From Tricholomella constricta (taxonomy: Eukaryota > Basidiomycota > Agaricomycetes > Agaricales > Lyophyllaceae): a stretch of DNA of 21,045 nucleotides. A program made the position numbers and the translations under genes. The stretch's first letter is position 1. Every line of letters starts with the position of its first letter. The notes under the pieces were generated by a model. That model ran no database searches, was not told the DNA's origin, and was given only the letters and a program-made list of their open reading frames with translations. This document shows positions 1 to 8,743 of this stretch, in pieces. The stretch lies in assembly GCA_013368375.1 (NCBI GenBank), contig JAACJP010000096.1, positions 1-21,045 of the forward strand, written 5' to 3'.

Positions 1-150
1 CTAAAAGAGCGGCGATGCGGTCCATGGTGGCCGAGTTGGTGGTGTTGGATTGGAGAGAGCCGACATTGCGGTTTCAAGGCTCACCAGTCGTTCCTCTGGC
101 GTGAGCGCAGCAGGAGACGGAGGCGTGTCAAATTCACCGAAGTCGGACAT
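1..150 (-). pseudogene. Element B gag, N-terminal fragment (runs off left edge)
   Basis: The ATG at 148-150 opens a frame starting MSDFGEFDTPPSPAALTPEE that meets a stop (TAG) at 1-3. It lies 127 nt downstream of the element B LTR on the same strand, which is where the gag of an LTR retrotransposon begins. The acidic, Pro-rich start is typical of fungal Ty3/gypsy Gag leaders, but no conserved Gag core falls inside the window. A second frame reading QSNTTNSATMDRIAALL to the window edge looks more protein-like. The frame seems to break at a GAGAGA run at 53-58, as a two-base slippage would cause. I therefore call it a broken or frameshifted gag start. Identity rests mainly on position; a host gene is unlikely. 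Confidence 0.6.
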
Positions 151-276
151 CTCGAGACGGGACTGGGCGACGATCGGAGCAGGCGCGCGCTGGACGGGTT
201 GCGTGTAGCAGACACGTGTTTCGGCGCGGAGGCTGATCGGTCGGCTTCGTCGGGTCTCCGGTTTACACTATTCTGC
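151..276 (-). other. Element B untranslated leader
   Basis: This is the 126-nt stretch between the end of the element B LTR and the gag ATG. It holds the primer-binding site directly beside the LTR (262-274) and otherwise shows no ORF or repeat. Its length is ordinary for a leader carrying packaging and priming signals. Confidence 0.6.
262..274 (-). promoter_or_regulatory. Element B primer-binding site, self-priming type
   Basis: On the minus strand AGAATAGTGTAAA starts two bases after the LTR end (277). It is the perfect 13-nt reverse complement of TTTACACTATTCT at 393-405 inside the same LTR, which begins 27 bases after the end of a TATATA at 432-437, where transcription should start. This is the Tf1 arrangement, in which the first bases of the mRNA fold back onto the PBS and prime minus-strand synthesis without a tRNA. 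Complementarity and spacing are seen directly; the mechanism is inferred from Tf1. Confidence 0.8.
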
Positions 277-776
277 TGTTAGGGCAACCCTTACAGTGGA
301 GCGCTATCACACTGGCAAGGGGGAATCCGAAGTTATATTGATGTACAGTAACGAAGGTAAGTAAGGCTTACCTGGCAAGGGGGAATCCGAAGAGAATAGT
401 GTAAAGGATTCCCAAATGCCAGGGGGCCGACTATATACGAGTGTAGGACGTGAGGGCCGGTCCTCCAGAGTGTACTGTACATGTAATAGTAACGAATGGT
501 GTGCGGCGCGTGTATGGACACGTTCCCGACGCTGTCCGATCCTCGTGGCCAGGGTACGGGCACGAGGCGGGGCAGCCGACGTCGGATGTCGGGTGGTCGG
601 GATCGCGTCGGGCGCGTGCAGGGAGTGAGGGGAAGCGACAGGAAGTGAGTAAGTATGTACACCGACGCTTGGGTCGGAGCGTCGGGTCGGGATCGCGATC
701 GGTCGGTCGGGGCGAGCGCGTGAGTCGGGGAACGATCTGTGAGCGTCGGAGAGCGTGAACGAGAGTTCCCCTGACA
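277..776 (-). repeat. Element B 5' long terminal repeat (500 bp)
   Basis: On the minus strand it begins TGTCAGGGG at 776 and ends CCCTAACA at 277, giving TG...CA ends. A close relative lies in opposite orientation at 18250-18757, where a target duplication fixes both ends of the family. Orientation here follows from gag and the PBS lying to the left. It contains a TATATA (432-437) and a perfect 21-bp direct repeat (312-332 and 372-392) centred on GGATTCCCCCTTG. The copy at 372-392 is followed by CAG/GTAAG, a good splice-donor match. The right flank GATTC (777-781) is the expected target duplication; its partner would lie beyond the left edge. The LTR sits inside the RNase H coding region of element A. 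Confidence 0.88.
432..437 (-). promoter_or_regulatory. Element B LTR TATA box
   Basis: TATATA on the minus strand, 27-32 nt upstream of the segment complementary to the PBS. It implies a transcript starting near 405. The related solo LTR has TATATA at the matching place (about 18595-18601). Confidence 0.6.
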
Positions 777-2404
777 GATTCTCTTTCACTCAAAGGAAGT
801 GATCCATAACGGGCTGGGCAGCGGCGGTCTTGTTCATCAAGTTGCGAGAGAATAAATCCTACGGCCATGTAGCTAGTATCAACTGATAGTATTACTGGCT
901 TATCAGAGGTATAGTCAATTGAACGTAGTGCGGGTGCAGATGAGACAATTTTCTTGAGGGTTTTGAAAGCTTCTTGACAACGATCGGTCCATAGAAATTC
1001 TGCATCCTTTCAGATCAACTCAGTTAAGGGTCTAACAAGTTGCGAATAATCCTTGATCCAAATACGAACTGTTCTGCAAAGGCCTAGAAAACCTCTAACT
1101 TCTTTTACTGTTGTTAGGACGGGCCAATTAAAAATCTTTTGAACACGGTCATCTGCTGGAAGTCGTCCTTCTGAATTACATTTTTGTCCAATAATGAGTA
1201 CTTCTTGGCGGCAGATTTGCATTTTACTTGGAGAGAATCGGGCTCCTACACACTTGATTCGATGCATAATGCGGTGGACATCATGTGCATGTTCCCATAT
1301 AAAACGGCGGATACCTGAATTTTCTTTTAATGTCTCTGGTTTTCCATCCGAGTCAAGATACTGAGATTTGGGTCCTTTAATAGGGAGATCATCGATGAAT
1401 ACATTAGCTTTATGAGGCATCTCATCTTGTAATACAAAAGCCATGCAATTTTGAAATTCAGCTGGAGAATTGGTATATCCCATTGGGAGAGATGTATGGC
1501 GGAGGAGTCCTAGAGGGGTATAGAAGGCAGTCATATCACGAGAAATCGGATCGAGTCTTCTGGCATCAAATCCCCAGAAGAGGTCAAAGACAGTATAACA
1601 TTGGTGTTCTCCATAGGCTTCTACAAAATCATCTAGAATTGGAAGTTGGCCAGCATCACGGATTGTTACTTCATTCAAAGGTTGTAAATTATGGACAAGG
1701 CGAAGAGAACCATTCTTCTTCTTTACACAAAACCATTGATGATGGTAGGAGGATTGACTGGGTTCATAAACACCTGCATCGATCTTGCTTCGAAGGAGCT
1801 TGATAACGTCTTCTCGAATACCAGGTGGAATAGGTATATTTCTAGTTTCCCATGGGGTGTGTGGAATGGTAGGCATAATATAATCGGAGAAGTATTCTTG
1901 GCTAAGGGAACCACAGTCTTTTTCTTCAAAGGCCAGAGTTTCTTGATTTAGTAGAAGAATATGCTTGAATAATTTTTCTTCTTCTGGCCATAAGAAATCA
2001 TCGGGGTTTAAATCGATACTTGATAGACGATCTTCTGTAAGGTGTTCTGATGCTGAAAAGTTTGGTGGATGTGGAGATAATGGGGGAAGGCTATCAAGTG
2101 GATTTTGGGGAACACGGCGGTGAACTCTAGCTTCTTCAGGAAAGGTGCCCGAAACAGGGTGTACTTTCTGATCTACGCGCTTGTACATGGTGAATGACTG
2201 AGGATTTTCAAGCTTGCTGCTAAGTTCATTAGTGGGAAATATAAAGAGATCATCATCTGACATAGATGAATCATTATACGGTAGCAGGAAATTACTAGTA
2301 GCAGTAGCTGAATCTATCGCATTTATCGTGTCTGGTTTGAAATCTGAGGTATTCAATGGTGTGCTCTTAGCAACAACACCAAGAAGAGTGCCTGTCATTT
2401 TCAT
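777..2404 (-). pseudogene. pol: Element A pol: reverse transcriptase and truncated RNase H
   Basis: The frame from the ATG at 2402-2404 reads through a variable N-terminal region into an RT. The entry motif (GVYEPSQSSYHHQWFCVKKK) and the following LRLVHNLQPLN fit fingers motifs 1-2. The core F-I-D-D-L-P has its catalytic Asp pair at 1388-1393, and a connection region (VRGFLGLCRTVRIWIKDYSQ) leads towards RNase H. A TGA at 1010-1012 ends the intact frame. The same frame then continues with recognisable RNase H N-terminal sequence (KDAEFLW..., SVDTSYMAVGFILSQLDEQ) until the element B LTR at 776. The TGA looks like CGA to TGA. The frame overlaps the end of ORF2 by about 40 nt in the +1 frame. The family is Ty3/gypsy; the Leu-Pro after Asp-Asp is a variant I associate with basidiomycete elements. 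No product with RNase H or integrase activity is possible from this copy. Confidence 0.88.
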
Positions 2405-5400
2405 CACTTGAACTATAAAATTGGGTAGGTGGGTAGTATTCGAAATCTTGACTTGGATGCTGGGGTGGCTGTAATTGAAAATGATGAGACTCGAATCCGA
2501 ATTCGGTGACAGGTGTCAGAACTTCCGAAACATTCGCGAGGAACGATTGCATTACACTGTCGGTTATATTATTGGAGTTCAGGGGCGATGACGGGGGTGT
2601 TGGTGGTTGTATAAATTCTGGAGGAGATAGTCTTCCTTCATTGATTTGAGAATCAGGATTATCGGGGGCAGGATTAATTTGACTTGAAGTGGTGAGCGTA
2701 ATAATGGGATTGGAATTTGATGGCGCCAGCAATGTAGTGTTCTGTTCTAATGTTAAACCTTCCTTTGTGACATTGAATTCATGGCTCAAGGTGGATACAT
2801 ATTGCATGGTATCAGGTTCGATAACCGAGTTTGTAGATATACGCAAGGGAGTGTGAGGTTGCGAATAGGACTCATTCTGGATATTTTCAATAATTGACCT
2901 TTGTTGTAGCGCTTGAGTATGATATGGTGGTTGGTTTTCTAAGTTGGGATCGAGTTTCTTCCGTTTCAGGACACGTTGAAGAGAGGATATCAAGGAGTGA
3001 TTTAATGAGGCACTGGATTCACTGTGTGGATAACTAAGTGTCTCAGACTGCTTGGTATTACAAGAAATAGGGTCCTCATTTCCTATAGACATGGCTTCAC
3101 CAAAATTCTTATCTACGGCGTGGACGCTTGGCTGGCAATCATACTGGTTAATAGCAATGGATGCTATGGGAGAAGGAAGCTTGCCTGACTTGTTTCCATC
3201 TAATTCACAGGCTGGTCTTTTGCGTGACGAGTAATCAAAGACAATCGCAACGGTGGATGAGGCAGACAAGGACTGTGGGAAATTGTTACCCGAATTGGCT
3301 GTAACCCAGGAATCTGGCGCAGGGTCGACTTTGACATGAACAGCAGACATCGTCGGGGACTCGAAGGGGTGAGAGAATGTAGAAATATCATTGCTGAGAG
3401 GTTCTAACGTTCCTGATTCGACGACGGGATCTAGAAAAGGTGTAAAGTCCAATGAGTCAGCTTCAGGAGCATTCATGGATGCGGGGAAGGCGAAAAACTC
3501 TTGACAATCTGTGGAATTGTGATGAAGCAGGGTAGATATAGAAGAGTGGCGGGTAGGCGGGGCATCGGGTATACTGGAGAGAGGAACCGAGAGGTGATCG
3601 GAATTCAAATGTCTACTCGTACCTGAAGAGGCTGATCGAGAAGCAAAGGGGTAGTTACCCTTCTCTTTAATTATCGAATCATGGAGTTCATACTCCGCGC
3701 ATGGACTGTTGGCGAGTCTGATAAGTGTTTCGGCTGCCTCGAGATCTTCGTTCACTATTAAAGGGGCTTGGGGCTGAGGAGAATTTGGCGGCATAGACGT
3801 AACACGAGGGGAGAATAGCAGTGGTGCTTCAATACTCTGAGCAACAAAATAGTCGATATTTGATAGTGTCGCTTTCAATGCAAGATCTGAATTATTAAGT
3901 GCTGCTAAGCTGTCTGGCATTGTTGATACAGATGGAGTGTGCGCACCAAGAGCGCTCAATAACATTGGTTCAGCTATACAATAGTTGCGTTCAGGATTCT
4001 GAGGATACGGAGAGTCAGAAGAAGAGTTCAATGAAGAGGTGTTTGGAGCGTATTGCTGGCCGTGGTCAATGGAAAAGACTGGAGGTGAAATAAGCTTACT
4101 GTGCTTTAGCAAATTAGTCCACGAGGTTGTGACTTCCAACGTGGGTGGAGATTTGACTTCATCAAGTTCCTTGCTTTCTGTACCATGACTTAGCACAGAT
4201 TCTAACGTGTTTATGACGGGCAAGGAATTTTCTTTCAATGTTTCATGAGATGAAAAAGAAAATTGATTCCGACTATCTAAATCCAATCTACAACCTTGCA
4301 CATACTGACTAGCTGGTAGTACTTTGGGTGGCTCAACGTCTTCGTTTAGCTGTTCAAAGTCCAGGTCAGCAGCAGCAAGAGAGTTCAAGGATAAAAGAAG
4401 TTTACCAGAGTCAAATGTGCTTGGACTTGAGGATGGAGGTGTCTTACGTTTGCGTGAAGATGTCTGGAGAACCTCAGGTTCCTTGGAGGTTGTGGCTTGA
4501 GAAGGCATAGTACTGCTGCTAAACGTGAGATGTGAACAGTCAGAGAATGAATGATCATGTGCGTGCAGGCAGAGGAATGGGTTGGAATCAGCATAAGTCT
4601 TGCATTCGGTAGTGGTTGGGATTGGCGATGAGGTGTGGGGACGAGATAATTTTGGAGATACCGGAATAGGTGAATTAGAATGTTGAGAAGGTGTTACGGG
4701 TATGGGCGACTCACTGGATAGAAGACTAACAGAGGGGATGTTCGAAGCTGGAATGAGGGCGGGCTTTAGCTCCTTTGCTGATGAATTTTGAACCATAATA
4801 TCATGCAATCGAGAATGTTCTGTGTTGATATTCTTAAGGGTTGGAGGCAGTTGGGCATGATCACGGACCTGTTCGAGAGCAAGAAGGGCTGGTGCTGGAG
4901 GGCGACGTGGGAGTGCACGGGTTAGCGCAATCTGGGCTCGGGCTTTGCTGCCACCTTCAGAAATAAAGAGGGGTGTACCTAGAGTGTTAAGTTCATGTTC
5001 AAGGCGCTCAACATATCTCCGACGAGCTTCACCAGGGCTGGGAGATCGAGAAGGGGGCACTGAGAAATCTGTCATGTCGTCATCAGCATTATCAAAGTCA
5101 TATGTGCTTCTCCAGTCAGCAGAGAGATCGGAATAGTTATCATCGGAGTAGTAGGGACGTTCAGTACTTGACGGACCATTGTTATACCAATCAGTATGTT
5201 CCAGAGGACGATCTTTCTTTGGTCGGACGCGTGCTTCAAGACGATTGATTTTAGCAATCAGTGACTCAGCGTGCGGTGATAGTTTTTGAGAACGAGGACT
5301 ACGAGGATCATTTTCACTTGAGATAATCACTGGGGCAGGTAAGTTTAATTCGGGTGGTGGAAGAGAAGGATTGAGAGTGTGAGAGCTTGTACCAATGTTT

Positions 5401-5792
5401 GCGAGAACGGGCGTCGAAAGTATTGGGGACTCAGTCAGTTCTTGTGGGCCTTCAAACCATGATGGAATAGCATTCCGCCAGACTTCGTCATAGTAGAGGC
5501 CATGTGGATATGTTCCAACGTCAGCGGATACAAGTGGTTCATAAGTGTCATAAGGTCGTACGATGGTGATGTGCATTTCGCATGAGTGTGTGGCTGGCTG
5601 AGGAGTTCCGGGACTAAACATTTGAAGGGAGGCGTCAAATAGAACTAGGTTTTCAACTTGATATCCTTGAACGATTCGGGGATCGAAACGGACACCCATT
5701 AATGAAGAGATAAGGACGGGAGAATGGTGTTCGCCATTCTCAAAAACATGATGAGCAAAGCCTTGCATTTGCCTAATCTGAGGAATGTACAT
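2367..5792 (-). CDS. Element A ORF2: 1141-codon Ser/Pro-rich protein, unknown function
   Basis: Long open frame between the protease ORF and pol. The first ~80 residues form a folded-looking module (QGFAHHV..., VRFDP, VENLVLFDAS, TP) that matches a segment of the upstream ORF (8554-8743). Two helical, charged stretches follow: one around LIAKINRLEARVRPKK (about residues 178-193) and one around RRYVERLEHELNTLG. The remaining ~850 residues are low-complexity Ser/Thr/Pro/Asn with scattered basic patches (SSRKRK, LKRKKLD). There is no zinc knuckle, nuclease or RT motif. Three in-frame stops separate it from the same-frame segment ending at 5919, within a 150-nt stretch with GT...AG ends. The first ATG may not be the true start. 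Persistence of 3.4 kb without a stop suggests it was coding until recently. Role unknown; a structural or spacer part of the polyprotein is my inference. Confidence 0.65.
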   Translation of the reverse strand: MYIPQIRQMQGFAHHVFENGEHHSPVLISSLMGVRFDPRIVQGYQVENLVLFDASLQMFSPGTPQPATHSCEMHITIVRPYDTYEPLVSADVGTYPHGLYYDEVWRNAIPSWFEGPQELTESPILSTPVLANIGTSSHTLNPSLPPPELNLPAPVIISSENDPRSPRSQKLSPHAESLIAKINRLEARVRPKKDRPLEHTDWYNNGPSSTERPYYSDDNYSDLSADWRSTYDFDNADDDMTDFSVPPSRSPSPGEARRRYVERLEHELNTLGTPLFISEGGSKARAQIALTRALPRRPPAPALLALEQVRDHAQLPPTLKNINTEHSRLHDIMVQNSSAKELKPALIPASNIPSVSLLSSESPIPVTPSQHSNSPIPVSPKLSRPHTSSPIPTTTECKTYADSNPFLCLHAHDHSFSDCSHLTFSSSTMPSQATTSKEPEVLQTSSRKRKTPPSSSPSTFDSGKLLLSLNSLAAADLDFEQLNEDVEPPKVLPASQYVQGCRLDLDSRNQFSFSSHETLKENSLPVINTLESVLSHGTESKELDEVKSPPTLEVTTSWTNLLKHSKLISPPVFSIDHGQQYAPNTSSLNSSSDSPYPQNPERNYCIAEPMLLSALGAHTPSVSTMPDSLAALNNSDLALKATLSNIDYFVAQSIEAPLLFSPRVTSMPPNSPQPQAPLIVNEDLEAAETLIRLANSPCAEYELHDSIIKEKGNYPFASRSASSGTSRHLNSDHLSVPLSSIPDAPPTRHSSISTLLHHNSTDCQEFFAFPASMNAPEADSLDFTPFLDPVVESGTLEPLSNDISTFSHPFESPTMSAVHVKVDPAPDSWVTANSGNNFPQSLSASSTVAIVFDYSSRKRPACELDGNKSGKLPSPIASIAINQYDCQPSVHAVDKNFGEAMSIGNEDPISCNTKQSETLSYPHSESSASLNHSLISSLQRVLKRKKLDPNLENQPPYHTQALQQRSIIENIQNESYSQPHTPLRISTNSVIEPDTMQYVSTLSHEFNVTKEGLTLEQNTTLLAPSNSNPIITLTTSSQINPAPDNPDSQINEGRLSPPEFIQPPTPPSSPLNSNNITDSVMQSFLANVSEVLTPVTEFGFESHHFQLQPPQHPSQDFEYYPPTQFYSSSDENDRHSSWCCC
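5559..5735 (-). repeat. Duplicated protein module, copy 2 (VEN-x2-LFD module)
   Basis: About 59 codons near the start of ORF2 that align with codons at 8554-8743 in the upstream ORF. Shared positions include VR-x-DP, VEN, LFD, a following Ser, F-x(2,3)-G and TP. DNA identity is not obvious, so the duplication is old. I do not recognise the fold. Confidence 0.55.
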
Positions 5793-5922
5793 GTCTGTAT
5801 GGCTGCCTAGGGACTACGTGGTAGGCTGGAAGAGGAAGGGGAACTCGATTCTCGGGTATAAGGGTATATTGATCTGGGGTGTCACGATGAGTTACAGGGG
5901 TCGGAACGAGATCAGGATTTAC
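5773..5922 (-). other. 150-nt intron-like segment between ORF1 continuation and ORF2
   Basis: The flanking open frames (ending 5919 and starting 5792) are in the same frame but are separated by three stops. On the minus strand the segment begins GTAAAT and ends TTAG. Removing it joins the two frames without a shift, giving ...HPGQ-QMQGFA.... No strong branch-point sequence is visible. Alternatively, one other frame is open across most of it with Pro-rich, polyprotein-like sequence (VNPDLVPTPVTH...), which would point to two frameshifts. Neither reading is proven. Confidence 0.3.
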
Positions 5923-6425
5923 TGACCTGGATGCAGGGTTACGGATGACTGGCGTTCAGCACGAAGGACCATGATGGGGGAGGGATAGTCGTAGTGAATA
6001 CATTCAGTAGCAAAACCCTGTTGCATATACGGCCGAGTAGAGTCGAAAATGCGGAAGTAAGGGCAATGGTACCTGAAGTAATGACGGGTGCCTCGACCAT
6101 CGTCGACGGTGTTGAGATAGAGGCAAAATTCGGGCGTCAAGAAGTCTAAGCAGGTAGCGCGAATACCGTCGTCGATGAGGGATCGAGCTTCACGGAAGCT
6201 GTTGATAACCGGATTTACTAAATTAAAAGCTACGGCATCGTCAGCGTGTTCGTAGGGCGAAATGAAATGAGTGTCGAAGTATCCGTTGGGTCCTGGCTTC
6301 CCGTGAGGTCGGCCTTCCCAGGTAGCGGGGCTGTCTTCGGAGGTGTGACGATCGCGGGGTACCTGGAGTCGTACGTCGAATACTTGGTGTAAGTTGTTGG
6401 CCTTGACGACGGAAGGAGGCTGTCT
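5919..6425 (-). pseudogene. Element A ORF1 continuation in a shifted frame
   Basis: The frame of the protease ORF ends at 6230 in an unconvincing tail. The neighbouring frame, open from about 6425, carries well-formed sequence: VVKANNLHQVFDVRLQVPRD, then ...GPNGYFDTHFISPYEHADDA, then ...FRIFDSTRPYMQQGFATE. It is rich in aromatic and charged residues, unlike the low-complexity stretches. I infer a one- or two-base indel near 6400-6425. The end (QGFA...SPIMVL) resembles the start of ORF2 (QGFAHHV...SPVLIS) and may be another relative of the duplicated module. Function unknown. Confidence 0.5.
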
Positions 6426-8553
6426 GCTTGTTCCCTTTGCCAGAGTTCGAGTCGGATGGCTTGGCGTTGAGGGGTCTCGGGGAAGCCTTTCCAGTCAGCT
6501 GAGATAACACGGGTGGTTCGAATAATGTTGGCGGCATTGAGGAAGGGAACGGCGAAGTCGGATTTGGAGTCGATAGATTCGGGGTCCGGAGTAGAAGGAG
6601 AGTTGTCGGTATCTAGCAGGGGATGGTTATTGGCCTCGCCTTCAAAGTCGAACATGAAATGGTGGCAGACTACTGGGGTCTTGTGCTTGGCGCACCACGC
6701 TGGGTGGCCAGGAGGGGGAGTGGATTTATCGATGGGTACGCGAATTGGGGTGTCTATACCGGCTTGAAAGGTGTCGAAGCTTCGTGCGTCGACAAATCCG
6801 TACTCATCACGGTCTTGAGTTACTCGTTGGTAAATCAAATTCATGTCGTATTTGAAAGCAGGGCGGCTACGGGCAAGAACGAGTTCAGAGGGTGGAACGG
6901 GGGATGGAGGGGAAGCTGCACGGTCCGGAATCATGTTGAGAAGTTCGTTTACTGCATCATCCCAAGTGTCAGCATGCTGAGGGTCATCAAACACGTTCAG
7001 GTGCTCACCAATGGCATGCCCAAGTGAATCTTGAGGGAGATCACGAGCTGCAAACCGTGGGGATACATCCATCTCGTCGCTGGAGGAGTCGGGTGTCATG
7101 AGGTCGGGAGTTGAGTCGCTGTGATCGTCCTCGTCACTAGGTTTCGCAAGGAAAGATGCTAGGAACTCTGGAGAGGCGTTAGATTCATTGTGCTCATCGT
7201 GGAGATTCGATAAAATTGACTTACACCTTAGTTGTTCGTCAACTTCGGGGTTCGTCACATTGGAATGGTCTTGGGGATGGCTGGCAGGTAGAGGGGTCGG
7301 CAGAGGAGTAGGTAATGGTACCGGATTGAGTCTTGGGGCAGGGACAGTGAGAGGCGCTGCTAGGAGTTCTGGAATCGAAGGTAGCGGGGCAAGCAGAAGG
7401 TGCTGGGATGGCGTGCGAGGTCGGAAGGGGAGAAGTAGTACAGCGGGGTTGATCGTCGTTATCAAAGGTGATAGGTTGTTGGAAGAAGGGATGGGAGCAC
7501 TCGTGCCAGTCTCGTTGGCATCCGTCGTGCTCAGAGGGTCGGGGTATCGTAATTCCCGAAGTTCGAGGGGTACGTCCTTGTCGGCAAGCCAATCGTTGGC
7601 TGTCGTTCCATCGGGTGCAGCTGAACTCATCATTTCCTGCGAAAAAACTGAAGAGGTATTGTCGTTGTCTTGAGTGAAAGATTCAGAGTGACTGGGGAAG
7701 TTAAATGTACGGGAGGAACAGTGGTCGATTACATTCGGCCGGTCTACGGTAGTGGAAGCGATATACAAGGAGTTGGGGTGGTCTGAAGGGAGCGGCTTAG
7801 GATTACGGGGAGGAGGTGAGATGATGACGGAGGTAATGGAGTCGTCTGCGGGCTTGAGCTTACGGCCTGAAGAAAGAGAATCAGGCAGGTCAGCTAGAGG
7901 CGAAAATGGATTCTGGAGAGACGCACGAATGGGTGGCAGAGGAAGAGGAGACCTTCCATCACGGCGATGGCGATTCCTGCGCTTGGCGCGTTGGGAACGA
8001 GCAGTCGAGCCAGTGTCGACGCTGGCTGCAGCAGTCGAAGAGGAGAGGGAATGCGTACCAATGGTCCTCTTCCTTCTACGTCTCGTCTTCGTCCAACCTG
8101 TCTCTTCCTCACTGCTCTCCATATCCTCATCTTCTTCCTTCTCTATCCCATCATCCCGCGTGTCGGTCGAACGTTCGAAGGGCGCACTAGCTTGGGTAGT
8201 GGCAGTCGGGGCACGATAAACGCGAACAGGCTCGACTTCAGGAAAGAGAGAGACGTCGAAGGGACGGAGCGGCCCAGCCGCAAGAGCGAGTACAGAGGCA
8301 GAGGGTTGAGGAGATGAGGGAGAGGAAGTCCGAATGATAGAGTTGATGAATTCCTGAGTGATCGGAAATTCGTCACGCGGTTGCGGATGATCGGTGCGAG
8401 TTCCTTGCGAAATCTGAGAATACAATTGGAACGGGGAAGGAGTACGGTTATCGGCTTCGAAAGTAGAAGGGGTATCGGTGACAATAGATAAATCCGGGGT
8501 GCGTCTAACAGGAGGAGGAGGAGAGGCATTGTACATGACGTTCGGCATGGCAA

Positions 8554-8743
8554 GGTCCTGGTCAACAAAGGTCAGGTACACATTACCAGATCGGACAGCA
8601 GGGGTTCCTGACCCATTGGGAAACGAGATCATGGACACATCGAACAAGGCCATGTTCTCAACGAGGCCTCCGTCAAGGGGGCCAGGATCAATACGGACCA
8701 AACGGGGTGCAGCTATGATGACCGAGTGAGTTCCTTCAATACC
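8554..8743 (-). repeat. Duplicated protein module, copy 1 (VEN-x2-LFD module)
   Basis: About 63 codons (GIEGTHSVIIAAPRLVRIDP... through VENMALFDVS... to YLTFVDQ) that align with residues 20-78 of ORF2. It is one of the few ordered-looking segments in the accessory region. Not recognised. Confidence 0.55.

Noticed and set aside
307..868. Several overlapping ORFs on both strands in 307-868
   Set aside because: They lie wholly or mostly in LTR B; the one ending at 431 is the RNase H frame of element A running into the LTR. No independent gene.
1483..1951. + strand ORFs opposite the RT
   Set aside because: Antisense shadows of a clear RT domain.
7188..8317. Long + strand ORFs opposite the element A accessory region
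   Set aside because: Shadow frames of the low-complexity minus-strand coding region; composition reflects the complementary Ser/Pro codons.
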